A DNA stretch of 64,000 nt from Hyphomicrobiales bacterium (GTDB taxonomy: Bacteria; Pseudomonadota; Alphaproteobacteria; Rhizobiales; Rhizobiaceae): assembly GCA_900473685.1 (NCBI GenBank), contig UCNE01000014.1, positions 124,001 through 188,000 on the forward strand. The letters run 5' to 3'. The position numbers were made by a program, and so were the translations under genes. The notes under the pieces are model-generated. The model saw only the letters and a list, made by a program, of their open reading frames with translations. It did no database searches and was not told where the DNA came from. Position 1 is the first letter of the stretch. Each line of letters starts with the position of its first letter. Shown in pieces: positions 15,732-24,741 of the stretch.

Positions 15732-17227
15732 GCCGCCAGATCCTTTGAAACGATGTGATCGGCTACGCGCAGCGCCTGTGCGGCGATGGTCAAAGCCGGA
15801 TTCACCGCAGCCGATGTCGGCAGGCAGCTGGCATCGACGACGAACAGGTTCGAGTGATCGAAGGCTTTGCAGAACGGATCAAGCGGCGCCAAGGCCGGAT
15901 CATTGCCCATGCGCACCGTGCCACATTGGTGCGACGGCGTACGTTTATCGAACGGCTGGGAGAGCACGATCGGATAGCCTGCCGCCTTGAAATGTGCGCG
16001 CATCTTCGCCTCAAGTCCGGACAGCGCCTCCATGTTGGAGCGCCGCCACTGCATAATGATGCCTTTGCCATCGACCATGATGCGGCTTTCGGGGTTCGGC
16101 AGATCCTCCGTCATCATGTACCAGTCGACAGCGTGGCCAGCCATGAAATCGAGGGCGAAGCGCGGTGCGTAAGGTGGCGCATTGGCCTTGAGGATGTCTC
16201 CGTTGATCTTGCCGAGCAGCTGGACATTGCCGAGCGGCAGGCCGCCCCGGCCGCCGGTCAGGTAATAGTCGTTCAGCATCAACGTCTTCTGGTAGACGCT
16301 GTCGTTGCGCCGGAACGGGTTGATCGCCAGCATGGCGCTGCAATTGTGGTTCATGAAGTTGCGGCCGACCTGGTCGGAGCGATTGGCAAGCTCCTTGCCG
16401 TCGCCGGAGCGCAGCAGGATCGCGGCGGAATTGATCGCGCCGGCCGACAGGATCACCAGCTTCGGGGACAGCCGTTTCTTCTCGCCTTTGTGGACGTAGT
16501 GGATCGCCTCGATCCGCCCACCCGGCCCGGCCTCCAGCGTCTCTACATAAGCAGAGGTGATCAGCTCGATATTCGGGTCCTTCAGCGCGACGGCAAGCGG
16601 CGCGGTCTCGGCATCCTTCTTGCCTTTGCCGGTATTGGGAAACCCGTCCCAGGGCGTGCGTCCACCGGCCAGCCAGGCGTCGATGTCAACGCCGAGCGGC
16701 AATGTCGCCGGATGCAGTCCCTGCGCCTTCAACTCAGCGCGGGCGCGGGCGATGGCGGGCTCGTCCGGTACCGGGCCGTGAGAATAGGGCGTCGAGTGGT
16801 CAGGCTCGCTCGGATCCTGTCCCAGTTCGCCACGCACTTCGAACAGCCGCTCCGCCTTGCCATACCATGGCTCCAATTCCTCGTAGGGAAAAGGCCAGGC
16901 CGGTGAGACGCCACCGAGATGCTGCATTTCGGTAAAGTCCTCGGCGCGGTAGCGCAGAAGGACCGCGCCGAAGAGCTTGGAATTGCCTCCGACGAAATAG
17001 AAATTCCCCGGATTGAACGCCGTGCCGTCCGGTTCGCGCCACATCTCTTTTGGCCGGAAGTGGCCATCGACAAAGATCGAACGATAGCTGCGCGTTTCCG
17101 GTGTGTCGGGAAGACGCTCGCCGCGCTCGAGGATGACGATGCGTGCGCCCGATCCGGCAAGCGCCGAAGCGACAGTCGCTCCGCCAATGCCGGAACCGAT
17201 GATGACGATGTCGGGCTGCTTGTTCAT
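15728..17227 (-). CDS. GMC-family oxidoreductase (sugar dehydrogenase-like)
   Basis: FAD-dependent oxidoreductase of 499 residues. The dinucleotide motif GSGIGGATVASALAGSG is at residues 11-27, GGNSKLFGAVLLRYR corresponds to the flavin-attachment region, and the active-site histidine and asparagine are in HQCGTVRMG and VNPALTI. The sequence is diverged from the choline dehydrogenase branch and looks closer to bacterial sugar dehydrogenases such as those acting on glucosides. No signal peptide is seen, so it is probably cytoplasmic. It follows the UgpC-type ATPase gene by eight bases and is coupled to the SDR gene. Confidence 0.85.
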   Translation of the reverse strand: MNKQPDIVIIGSGIGGATVASALAGSGARIVILERGERLPDTPETRSYRSIFVDGHFRPKEMWREPDGTAFNPGNFYFVGGNSKLFGAVLLRYRAEDFTEMQHLGGVSPAWPFPYEELEPWYGKAERLFEVRGELGQDPSEPDHSTPYSHGPVPDEPAIARARAELKAQGLHPATLPLGVDIDAWLAGGRTPWDGFPNTGKGKKDAETAPLAVALKDPNIELITSAYVETLEAGPGGRIEAIHYVHKGEKKRLSPKLVILSAGAINSAAILLRSGDGKELANRSDQVGRNFMNHNCSAMLAINPFRRNDSVYQKTLMLNDYYLTGGRGGLPLGNVQLLGKINGDILKANAPPYAPRFALDFMAGHAVDWYMMTEDLPNPESRIMVDGKGIIMQWRRSNMEALSGLEAKMRAHFKAAGYPIVLSQPFDKRTPSHQCGTVRMGNDPALAPLDPFCKAFDHSNLFVVDASCLPTSAAVNPALTIAAQALRVADHIVSKDLAA

Positions 17228-17235
17228 GACGGAAC

Positions 17236-18348
17236 TCAGCCGATGCGCTGCTGGTTTTGCGGATCGAAATACACCGCCTTGTCCAGATTGAAGGCCAGCC
17301 GGGTATTTTGGCCGGGCGCGATACGGGCGTCAGCGCGCAGACGCGCCACCACTTCCTTGCCCCCAAGCTTGGTGACTGCGAACGTGTCGGAACCGGCCGG
17401 CTCCACCACTTCGATCAGGCAATCGCCTTCCACCAGCAGGCGGGCATTGCGATCGGCGCCATCAGGATCGGTCAGCGCTTCCGGCCGGATACCGAAAACA
17501 ACCTGCTTGCCGCTATAGGCGGCAAGGCCAGACACCTGGGCGACCGGCAGATGCAACGGCTCGGCATCCGGGCGCACCAGCGAGACGCGCAGATCGTTGC
17601 CGCCGCCCTCGACCGTGGCCGTGAGCAGGTTCATCGCCGGCGAGCCCATGAAATCGGCAACGAACAGATTGGCGGGATTGTTATAGATTTCAGCCGGCGT
17701 GCCGAACTGCTGCAGGATGCCATCCTTCAGAACGGCGATCTTGGTTGCCAGCGTCATCGCCTCGATCTGGTCATGCGTCACATAGACGATGGTCGTCTTC
17801 ATGCGCTGGTGCAAGCGCTTGATCTCGGTGCGCATATCGACGCGCAGCTTTGCGTCGAGGTTGGACAATGGTTCATCGAACAGGAAGACCTGCGGATTGC
17901 GCACCAGCGCCCGGCCCATGGCCACACGCTGGCGCTGGCCGCCGGAGAGCTGGCTGGGCTTGCGGTCGAGCAGGTGGCCGATCTGTAGCATGTCGGCAAC
18001 CTGCTTGATGGCCTTGTCGCGCTCGTCCTTGGGCACGCCGCGGATTTCCATACCGAAGGCGATGTTTCCGGCCACCGTCATGTTCGGGTAGAGCGCATAG
18101 GACTGGAAGACCATGGCGATGTCGCGCTTGGAGGGATGCAGGCCCGCGACCGACTTGCCATTGATCGAGATCTCGCCCGAGGTGATCGGCTCCAGCCCGG
18201 CGATGGTGTTGAGCAAGGTCGACTTGCCGCAACCGGACGGGCCGACCAGCACCAGGAAGCCGCCCTCGTCTATTTCCAGATTGATATCTTTCAGGATTTC
18301 CAGCGAGCCGTAGGACTTGCGAAGGTTTGTGATTTTCAGAAAGGACAT
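17236..18348 (-). CDS. Carbohydrate ABC transporter ATP-binding protein (UgpC/MsmK type)
   Basis: ATPase of 370 residues powering sugar uptake. All motifs are canonical: Walker A GPSGCGKST, Q-loop MVFQSYALYP, signature LSGGQRQR, Walker B FLFDEPLSNLD and switch histidine YVTHDQIEAM. Residues from about 240 form the TOBE regulatory domain found in MalK-like proteins. AAGGG lies nine bases before the ATG. It is preceded by the two permease genes and followed by the two oxidoreductase genes. Confidence 0.93.
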   Translation of the reverse strand: MSFLKITNLRKSYGSLEILKDINLEIDEGGFLVLVGPSGCGKSTLLNTIAGLEPITSGEISINGKSVAGLHPSKRDIAMVFQSYALYPNMTVAGNIAFGMEIRGVPKDERDKAIKQVADMLQIGHLLDRKPSQLSGGQRQRVAMGRALVRNPQVFLFDEPLSNLDAKLRVDMRTEIKRLHQRMKTTIVYVTHDQIEAMTLATKIAVLKDGILQQFGTPAEIYNNPANLFVADFMGSPAMNLLTATVEGGGNDLRVSLVRPDAEPLHLPVAQVSGLAAYSGKQVVFGIRPEALTDPDGADRNARLLVEGDCLIEVVEPAGSDTFAVTKLGGKEVVARLRADARIAPGQNTRLAFNLDKAVYFDPQNQQRIG

Positions 18349-18352
18349 GGCT

Positions 18353-19234
18353 TTAACCCTTCACGGCGCCGGACATCAGGCCACGGACGAAATAGCGGCC
18401 GGAAACGATGTAGACGACAAGCGTTGGCAGGGCGGCAAGGATCGCGCCTGCGAAATGGACGTTGTATTCCTTCACCCCGGTGGAGGAGGAAACGAGATTG
18501 TTGAGCGCCACCGTCATCGGTGTCGAATTGGCCCCGGAGAACGAAGCCCCGAACAGGAAGTCGTTCCAGATATTGGTGAATTGCCAGATGACGGAGACGA
18601 CGATGATCGGACCAGATGACGGCAACAGGATGCGCCGGAAAATCTGGAAGAAGCTGGCGCCGTCGATCTGGGCGGCCCGCACCAGTTCGGTCGGAAACGC
18701 CTCATAATAATTGCGGAAATACAACGTCGTGAAACCGAGACCATAGATGACGTGCACCATCACCAAACCAGGGACCGATCCGGCAAGCCCGAAGATACCA
18801 AGCATACGCGCCATCGGGATCAGAACGATCTGGAACGGGATGAAGCAGGACAGAAGCAGCATGCCGAAGAAGATGCCGGAGCCCGGAAACCGCCACTTGG
18901 TCAGGACATAACCATTGAGCGCACCGATGATCGTCGAGATCGCCACGGCCGGAACAACCATCAGGATCGAATTGATGAAGAACGGCTTCAAGCCGGTCGG
19001 CTGGACGCCGATCTGCGCCGTCGACCAGGCGGAACGCCAGGGATCCAGCGTCCAGGTCTGCGGAATGTTCAGCATGCCGCCCTGGCGGATTTCGTCCAGC
19101 GGCTTGAAGGAGTTGACCAGCATCACATAGAGCGGCAGCAGCGAATAGGCCGCAAACAGGATCAGCACGGTATAGATCAGCGCGCGCGTCAGGCGGCCGG
19201 AAGAAATGGCGTTATCAGGGCTCTGGACACTCAT
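18353..19234 (-). CDS. Carbohydrate ABC transporter permease (MalG type)
   Basis: Inner-membrane permease of 293 residues with six hydrophobic segments, the first at LIYTVLILFAAYSLLPLYVM. The MalG-type EAA loop is seen in ELVRAAQIDGASFFQIFRR followed by ILLPSSGP. It overlaps the partner permease gene by four bases and is followed by the ATPase gene after four bases. The protein ends in LMSGAVKG, a C-terminus common in this family. Confidence 0.92.
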   Translation of the reverse strand: MSVQSPDNAISSGRLTRALIYTVLILFAAYSLLPLYVMLVNSFKPLDEIRQGGMLNIPQTWTLDPWRSAWSTAQIGVQPTGLKPFFINSILMVVPAVAISTIIGALNGYVLTKWRFPGSGIFFGMLLLSCFIPFQIVLIPMARMLGIFGLAGSVPGLVMVHVIYGLGFTTLYFRNYYEAFPTELVRAAQIDGASFFQIFRRILLPSSGPIIVVSVIWQFTNIWNDFLFGASFSGANSTPMTVALNNLVSSSTGVKEYNVHFAGAILAALPTLVVYIVSGRYFVRGLMSGAVKG

Positions 19235-20112
19235 GCGCGCTTCTCCCCTTTGATTTCGGAATAGAGGTAGGGGATGATGATCGAGAAGATCATGGCCAGC
19301 ATGACGATGGCCGACGAGGCACCGATACCCATCGAATTGCGGGTAAACGTGTAGGAATACATGAATGTCGCCGGCAGTTCGGTCGCCTGCCCCGGCCCGC
19401 CGCCCGTCAGCGCGACGACCAGGTCATAGGCCTTGATGGCAAGATGGGCGAGCACGACAAACGCCGACAGGAACACCGGGCGCATCAGCGGAATGATGAT
19501 CCGCCGATAGATCGTCGTGGTCGAAGCCCCATCGATCTGCGCCGCCTTGATGATTTCGTTATCGACGCCGCGAAGACCGGCCAGGAACATCGCCATGATG
19601 AAGCCAGTGGATTGCCAGACGGCCGCGATCACCACGCAGTAGATCGCGTAGTTGCGATCCTTGATCCAGTTGAAGGTAAAACTTTCCCAGCCCCAGAGAT
19701 GCATGGTGTTTTCAAGCCCGATACCCGGATCGAGAAACCACTTCCAGGCCGTGCCGGTGACGATGAAGGACAGCGCCATCGGATAGAGATAGATCGGCCG
19801 CAGCAAACCTTCAGCACGGATCTTCTGATCGAGAAGAATGGCAAGGCCCAGCCCCAGCACCGAGCAGATGAGAATGTAAAGCGACGCGAAGATCGCCAGG
19901 TTGGAAATCGCCCGCCACCAATGCGGCAGAGCCCAGAGTTTGGAATAGTTGCTCAATCCCACGAAATTGTAGGACGGCAGCATCTTGCTGTCGGTGACCG
20001 ACAGATAGCCGGTATAGGCGATGAAGCCGTATACGAAGACAATGACGATCAGAAAGCTTGGGGCAAGTACCAGTTTCGGCACAAGGTCCTGCAGCCGGCT
20101 TCGGCTATCCAT
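19231..20112 (-). CDS. Carbohydrate ABC transporter permease (MalF type)
   Basis: Inner-membrane permease of about 293 residues. An N-terminal hydrophobic segment (LAPSFLIVIVFVYGFIAYTG) and five more are visible, and the EAA loop reads EIIKAAQIDGASTTTIYRR with IIIPLMRP. The ATG preceded by GGTGG about eight bases upstream is chosen; a GTG four codons earlier is possible. It is separated from the binding-protein gene by the mosaic repeat R3 and forms a heterodimer with the following MalG-type subunit. Confidence 0.9.
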   Translation of the reverse strand: MDSRSRLQDLVPKLVLAPSFLIVIVFVYGFIAYTGYLSVTDSKMLPSYNFVGLSNYSKLWALPHWWRAISNLAIFASLYILICSVLGLGLAILLDQKIRAEGLLRPIYLYPMALSFIVTGTAWKWFLDPGIGLENTMHLWGWESFTFNWIKDRNYAIYCVVIAAVWQSTGFIMAMFLAGLRGVDNEIIKAAQIDGASTTTIYRRIIIPLMRPVFLSAFVVLAHLAIKAYDLVVALTGGGPGQATELPATFMYSYTFTRNSMGIGASSAIVMLAMIFSIIIPYLYSEIKGEKRA

Positions 20113-20153
20113 AGCGAATACCACCGTTGTATGTGAATTGAATAAAGCAAGAT

Positions 20154-20285
20154 GCCCCTCACCCTAGCCCTCTCCTCGCACGCGGGGAGAGAGGACGACG
20201 GAGTTTGCCGCTTGGTCCTTCTCCCCGTCGTGACGAGGAGAAGGTGGCCGCCCCTCTTATCGAATTGGAAGGGCGGATGAGGGGC
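20154..20285. repeat. Intergenic palindromic mosaic element R3
   Basis: Element starting gcccctcaccctagccctctcc and ending gcggatgaggggc, again with two imperfect hairpins (ctcctcgcacgcggggag; cttctccccgtcgtgacgaggagaag). It lies between the binding-protein gene and the first permease gene of the same operon. The hairpins could protect the upstream, abundantly needed binding-protein message from decay. Confidence 0.72.
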
Positions 20286-20311
20286 AAAAACAGGCGCCGA
20301 TGACGGACGGA

Positions 20312-21574
20312 TTACTGCGCAGCAGCAACAGCGGCCGGCAGTTCCTTGACGGCCTCTTCTGCGGTGAGTTCACCGTTGAATTCGCGTGTCACGACGTCGT
20401 AGATCGCATTCTTGACAGCAGCCGGGTTGGCATGGCCATGCGCCATGGAACCGAACAGCTTGCCGTTCTTGTCGGCGTCGGCGAGATCGGCGATTGCCTT
20501 CTTGCCGCAAGCGTCAAATGCTTCGTTCGACACGTCGGTACGGGCCGGAGCCGAACCCTTGACGACGTTGAAGGCCGACTGGAAGGTCGGGCTTTCGATG
20601 GCGGCTGCCATCTGCATCTGCGCCGGAACCTTGTCGGCAGCAACCTTGAACATCGCGAACTGGTCGGAGTTGAAGGTGACGGAGCCCTGTGTTTCCGGAT
20701 AGCGCATGCAGACGAAGTCGGTGCCGGGCACCTTCTTGGCCTTGACGAACTCGCCCTTTGCCCAGTCGCCCATGAACTGCACGCCGGCCTTGCCTTCGAT
20801 GACCATGGCGGATGCCAGGTTCCAGTCGCGGCCGGAGAAGTTGTCGTCCACATAGGAACGCAGCTTGGTCATGCGCTCAAACGCTGTCTTCATCTTGTCG
20901 CCGCCAAGCGCTGCCGGATCAAGATCGATGAAGGCCTGCTTGTAGAAATCGGTGCCGAGCGACAGAACGACCGCGTCAAACAGAGTTGCGTCCTGCCACG
21001 GCTGGCCACCGGCTGCGATCGGGGTAATGCCCTGTGCCTTGAAATTATCCAAGAGTGCGACGAGTTCGTCCCAGTTCTGCGGCTCCTTGCCACCGGCCTT
21101 GTCGAGTGCTGCCTTGTTGATCCACATCCAGTTGGTGGAGTGGACGTTGACCGGAGCGGCAATCCAGTGGCCGTCATACTTGGAGAATTTCTGCAGGGCC
21201 GCCGGGATGACCTTGTCCCAGCCTTCCTTGGCGGCGATTTCGTCGAGATTGCCAAGCGCGCCTTCCTTGGCCCAATCGAGAATGTCGAAGCCGAGCATCT
21301 GAACGGCCGTCGGCGCATTGCCCGAGGTGACGCGGGCGCGCAGCACCGTCATGGCTTCCGTACCACCACCACCGGCTACCGGCATATCTGTCCAGGAAAT
21401 GCCCTTGCTCTCCAGATCCTTCTTCAGGACGTCCAGGGCGGCCGCTTCGCCGCCGGATGTCCACCAATGCAGAACTTCAACGCTTTCAGCAGCCTGTACG
21501 GCAGAGCCGCCCATCACCGCGCCACCCGTCATCATCAATGCTGCAATTGCTGTCGTCGTCATAAACTTGCGCAT
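20312..21574 (-). CDS. Carbohydrate ABC transporter substrate-binding protein (GtsA-like)
   Basis: Periplasmic sugar-binding protein of 420 residues. Residues 1-30 are a Sec signal peptide ([18 protein letters not shown], cleavage near VQAAES). The mature part shows [13 protein letters not shown] and [15 protein letters not shown], then [16 protein letters not shown] and [14 protein letters not shown], wording I associate with the glucose/mannose GtsA family, though the match was not tested. The start ATG has GGGAGG seven bases upstream. It is the first gene of the leftward carbohydrate operon and faces a divergent LacI gene. Confidence 0.88.
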   Translation of the reverse strand: MRKFMTTTAIAALMMTGGAVMGGSAVQAAESVEVLHWWTSGGEAAALDVLKKDLESKGISWTDMPVAGGGGTEAMTVLRARVTSGNAPTAVQMLGFDILDWAKEGALGNLDEIAAKEGWDKVIPAALQKFSKYDGHWIAAPVNVHSTNWMWINKAALDKAGGKEPQNWDELVALLDNFKAQGITPIAAGGQPWQDATLFDAVVLSLGTDFYKQAFIDLDPAALGGDKMKTAFERMTKLRSYVDDNFSGRDWNLASAMVIEGKAGVQFMGDWAKGEFVKAKKVPGTDFVCMRYPETQGSVTFNSDQFAMFKVAADKVPAQMQMAAAIESPTFQSAFNVVKGSAPARTDVSNEAFDACGKKAIADLADADKNGKLFGSMAHGHANPAAVKNAIYDVVTREFNGELTAEEAVKELPAAVAAAQ

Positions 21575-21684
21575 CGTATTCCTCCCGTTTGCAAGTCGGA
21601 TAGCGGGAATCTCCTCCCCGCCGTTGAATGCCATCCCCGTCCCAAACGGAGAAGCAATTGGTCTGCGGTCTCCACCGCTGGCTC

Positions 21685-21702
21685 ATTTAAAACGTTATAA
21701 AT
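21685..21702. promoter_or_regulatory. Candidate LacI-family operator upstream of the binding-protein gene
   Basis: ATTTAAAACGTTATAAAT is symmetric except for one base pair and has the central AACGTT typical of LacI/GalR operators. It lies 111 bases upstream of the leftward binding-protein start. A related site is at 21823-21840, next to the regulator gene. Confidence 0.6.
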
Positions 21703-21822
21703 CTCATCAAGTCAAGCACCGCATATCTCTTGCCATTCAATAGACCTAACACGCTGAATTACGCTGAATATAAGCCGTTTCAGCGATTCCGCATCGCAGC
21801 AAACCCCGAACAGGGTTCTCGA

Positions 21823-21840
21823 TTTAAAACGTTTGCACAA
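21823..21840. promoter_or_regulatory. Candidate LacI-family operator upstream of the regulator gene
   Basis: TTTAAAACGTTTGCACAA shares the TTTAAAACGTT core with the site at 21685-21702. It is 68 bases upstream of the LacI gene start and centred 138 bases from the other site, so autoregulation or looping is possible. The right half is less symmetric. Confidence 0.5.
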
Positions 21841-21907
21841 ACACATTGCACCTGCGTGCGTCTGACGTTACAAAAGCGGCTTGTCGTCGCCCTAAGGGAG
21901 CATTTCA

Positions 21908-22951
21908 TTGGCAGACACTCCCAAATCGTCCAGCGGCGAGGCCAGGCTGAAAAACGGCAAACCGACCCTGCGCACCATCGCCGATCTGACGGGCTTTGCC
22001 GTGACAACCGTATCGCGCGCACTCAGCAACGCGCCGCAGATTTCGGCCGAGACCCGCAAGCGTGTCCATGAGGTGGCGGCCGAGATCGGTTACCTGCCGG
22101 ACCGGGCCGCCCAGCGGCTGAAGACCGGCCGCACCAATGTCATTTGCGTCCTGCTCGATCCGCACGAAGAAATCCTCGGCTACGGCATTTCGCTGATGCA
22201 CGGGCTGGCCAGGGCGCTGCAGGACACGCCGTACCACCTGATCGTCATGCCGAACTTCATTGACGGCGCCAATATAGATGCCGTGCGCCATATCGTGCGC
22301 AACGGCATGGCCGACGGACTGATCTTCTCGCGCACCGAACCGTTCGATCCGCGCGTGCGGCTGCTGCTGGAAAACGGGTTTCCGTTTGTCACCCACGGCA
22401 GGACCGAATTCACCACGCCGCATCCCTATGTCGACTACGACAATTTCAGTTTTGCCTACGAGGCCACCAAACGGCTGATCGCCCGCGGCCGCCGCAAGCC
22501 GATGATCATCCTGCCGCCCAAGCGCATGACCTTCTCGCAGCACCTGCTGCACGGCTTCATGACCGCCGTGCGCGAAGCCGGCGTCGCCTACGAGATCCCC
22601 AACGAGATCGACCTCGACTGTCCCGTCGAGCAGATTCGCGACTATATGAGCCGGCGCGCCGGCCAACCGGACGCCCCTGACGGCTTTGCCTGCGGCGGCG
22701 AAGTCTCGGCGCTCGCTACCATCACCGGCATGAGCGACCACGGCCTGACGCTTGGGCTCGAATACGACATCGTCGCCAAACGAACCTCGAAACTCCTGAG
22801 CCAGATCCAGCCGAAGGTCGAGACGATCTACGAGGACCTGACCGACACCGGCGAACAGATGGGCCGCGTCCTTCTCGCCCGCATCGCTGGCGACGAGACG
22901 GCGGACATGCAGGTTCTGCTGCAGCCGCAGATCGGTTTTCCGGTGGTGTGA
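21908..22951 (+). CDS. LacI-family transcriptional regulator
   Basis: Regulator of 347 residues. After a 16-residue polar leader, the helix-turn-helix and hinge helix are at about residues 17-75 (TLRTIADLTGFAVTTVSRAL, then LPDRAAQRLKTGRT). The periplasmic-binding-protein-like effector domain follows from VICVLLDPHEE. The start is TTG with GGGAG eight bases upstream. It is divergent from the carbohydrate transport and oxidation operon and the two operator candidates lie between them, so it most likely represses that operon until a sugar or its product binds. Confidence 0.9.
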   Translation: MADTPKSSSGEARLKNGKPTLRTIADLTGFAVTTVSRALSNAPQISAETRKRVHEVAAEIGYLPDRAAQRLKTGRTNVICVLLDPHEEILGYGISLMHGLARALQDTPYHLIVMPNFIDGANIDAVRHIVRNGMADGLIFSRTEPFDPRVRLLLENGFPFVTHGRTEFTTPHPYVDYDNFSFAYEATKRLIARGRRKPMIILPPKRMTFSQHLLHGFMTAVREAGVAYEIPNEIDLDCPVEQIRDYMSRRAGQPDAPDGFACGGEVSALATITGMSDHGLTLGLEYDIVAKRTSKLLSQIQPKVETIYEDLTDTGEQMGRVLLARIAGDETADMQVLLQPQIGFPVV

Positions 22952-22986
22952 AGCGCTGTGGACATAACCTGCCCCCGTGGAATTTA

Positions 22987-23114
22987 CCCCCCTCTGTCGG
23001 CGACGCCGACATCTCCCCCACAAGGGGGGAGATTGAATGCTAACTCGATCACCACAAAGAAAAAGAACGATCTCCCCCCTTGTGGGGGAGATGTCACGCA
23101 GTGACAGAGGGGGG
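22987..23114. repeat. Long inverted repeat R4 (ccccctctgtc family)
   Basis: Two arms of about 46 bases, 22987-23033 and 23070-23114, are inverted copies: both read CCCCCCTCTGTC, a variable 8-9 bases, then ACATCTCCCCCACAAGG and more in matching order. The spacer is 36 bases. Each arm also has its own small hairpins. The family differs from the cccctca mosaics. It lies between the convergent LacI and aldehyde dehydrogenase genes and could serve as a bidirectional terminator. Confidence 0.8.
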
Positions 23115-23229
23115 TGAGCATCCCCGACCTCCGTCAGGTCTGCGGAGGAAATAGGCGCAACGCCCTGCTCCAAATTCGAATTCAGTTCCTGCATCTTGCC
23201 CTCCCTTCCCCTCATCGCCTCAATCCACC

Positions 23230-24741
23230 TTACCCGCGCGGCATCCACCAGCCGGTGCGGCCGCCGATATGCATGTTGAGCGTCTTGGTCTCGGTGTAAT
23301 CTTCGACTGCATGACGGCCGAGTTCGCGGCCAAGGCCGGATTGGCGGTAGCCGCCGAACGGCAGTTCTGAAGCCCCATCCATGAACGTGTTCATCCACAC
23401 CGTTCCGGCCCGCACCTTCCGGCCAACCGTCAGGCAAGTATCGAAATCGCGGCTCCAGACGCCTGCCGAAAGACCATAGTCGATGGAATTGGCAATCCGG
23501 ATCGCCTCGTCTGTCGTCTCGAAGGTCAGCACCGAAAGCACCGGGCCAAACACTTCCTCCCGCGCCACAGCCATGTCAGGCGTGACGGCAGACAGAATGG
23601 TCGGCGACATGAACTGGCCAGAACCGAGATCGAGTGCTGCGCCGCCATGCGACACCGTGGCACCGTTGCCGGACGCTGCAGAGACGTAGCCGACAATCTT
23701 TTCCAGATGCTGCGGCGTGATGATCGCCCCGACCTGGGTTTCGGGATCAAGCGGATCGCCGACCTTGACCTTGGCCGAAAGCGCGGCGACACGGGCAATC
23801 ACGTCCTCAGCGATATCCTTGTGGACGATCAGCCGCGAACCGGCATTGCAGCATTCGCCCGCATTGAAATAGGCGCCGAACACCGCCGCATCGATGAAAT
23901 CATCGAGATTGGCGTCCGGAAAGACGATCTGCGGATTTTTGCCGCCAAGTTCCAGCGACACCTTCTTCAGCGTCTGCGCGGCATTGGTCATCGTCAGCTT
24001 GCCGATACCGGTCGAGCCGGTAAAGGAGACCATGTCGACGTCGGGATGGGAGGTCATGATTGCCCCGACATCCGGCCCGGTGCCGGTGATGATATTGACG
24101 ACGCCTGCGGGAACACCGGCCGCTTCTAGGATTTCGCCGAGGACAAGTGTTGATCCGGACGTGAGTTCAGACGGTTTCACCACCGTGGTGCAACCGGCAG
24201 CCAGCGCAAAAGGCAACTTCTGGCTGACGATCAGGAATGGGAAATTCCACGGCGTGATGATCGAGACCACACCAATGGCTTCGCGCAGTACGACGCCGAG
24301 CGTGCCATCGCCGAGCGTGTTGTAGCTTTCGCCATGCAGGTCGCGGGCAAGCGCTGCGGCATAACGCCAGATATCGGCGGCACCACCGAGTTCTCCTTTG
24401 GCCTGGCTGATCGGTTTGCCGCTTTCGATGCAATCGAGATAAGCCAGTTCATCGGCACGTGCCGCGATCATGTCGGCAGCGCGAAGCAGCACAAGCGAAC
24501 GCTCCGACGCGGTCATACGCGGCCAAGGGCCATCGTCGAACGCCTTGCGCGCGGCGGCGATCGCCCGTTCCGCATCGACTTTCGTCGCGGCCGGATAGCG
24601 GCTGACGGTGACGCCATGACCGGGCGCCACGCGCTCCAGCGTCCGGCCCTCGGCCGCATGTCCCCATTTGCCGTCAATCAGCATCTGGAAGTCGCGCACC
24701 TTTGTGTCAGTCAGAGCCTTGGGCTTCACCAGAACCGTCAT
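23230..24741 (-). CDS. Aldehyde dehydrogenase (betaine-aldehyde dehydrogenase-like)
   Basis: NAD(P)-dependent aldehyde dehydrogenase of about 503 residues. It has PWNFPFLI, the cofactor loop FTGSTGIGKL, the glutamate in ELGGKNPQIV and the catalytic cysteine in NAGECCNAGSRL. The C-terminal LPFGGYRQSGLGRELG is standard. The second of two ATGs is chosen, because its spacing to GGGAG is normal and it overlaps the stop of the enoyl-CoA hydratase gene (TAATG). It is the last gene of the CoA-transferase operon. Substrate not known; an aldehyde entering acyl-CoA breakdown would fit. Confidence 0.88.
   Translation of the reverse strand: MTVLVKPKALTDTKVRDFQMLIDGKWGHAAEGRTLERVAPGHGVTVSRYPAATKVDAERAIAAARKAFDDGPWPRMTASERSLVLLRAADMIAARADELAYLDCIESGKPISQAKGELGGAADIWRYAAALARDLHGESYNTLGDGTLGVVLREAIGVVSIITPWNFPFLIVSQKLPFALAAGCTTVVKPSELTSGSTLVLGEILEAAGVPAGVVNIITGTGPDVGAIMTSHPDVDMVSFTGSTGIGKLTMTNAAQTLKKVSLELGGKNPQIVFPDANLDDFIDAAVFGAYFNAGECCNAGSRLIVHKDIAEDVIARVAALSAKVKVGDPLDPETQVGAIITPQHLEKIVGYVSAASGNGATVSHGGAALDLGSGQFMSPTILSAVTPDMAVAREEVFGPVLSVLTFETTDEAIRIANSIDYGLSAGVWSRDFDTCLTVGRKVRAGTVWMNTFMDGASELPFGGYRQSGLGRELGRHAVEDYTETKTLNMHIGGRTGWWMPRG

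Noticed and set aside
21905-23437. 510-codon leftward frame across the LacI gene and the inverted repeat
   Set aside because: Antisense of a clear LacI regulator and read through a non-coding palindrome; no domain seen.
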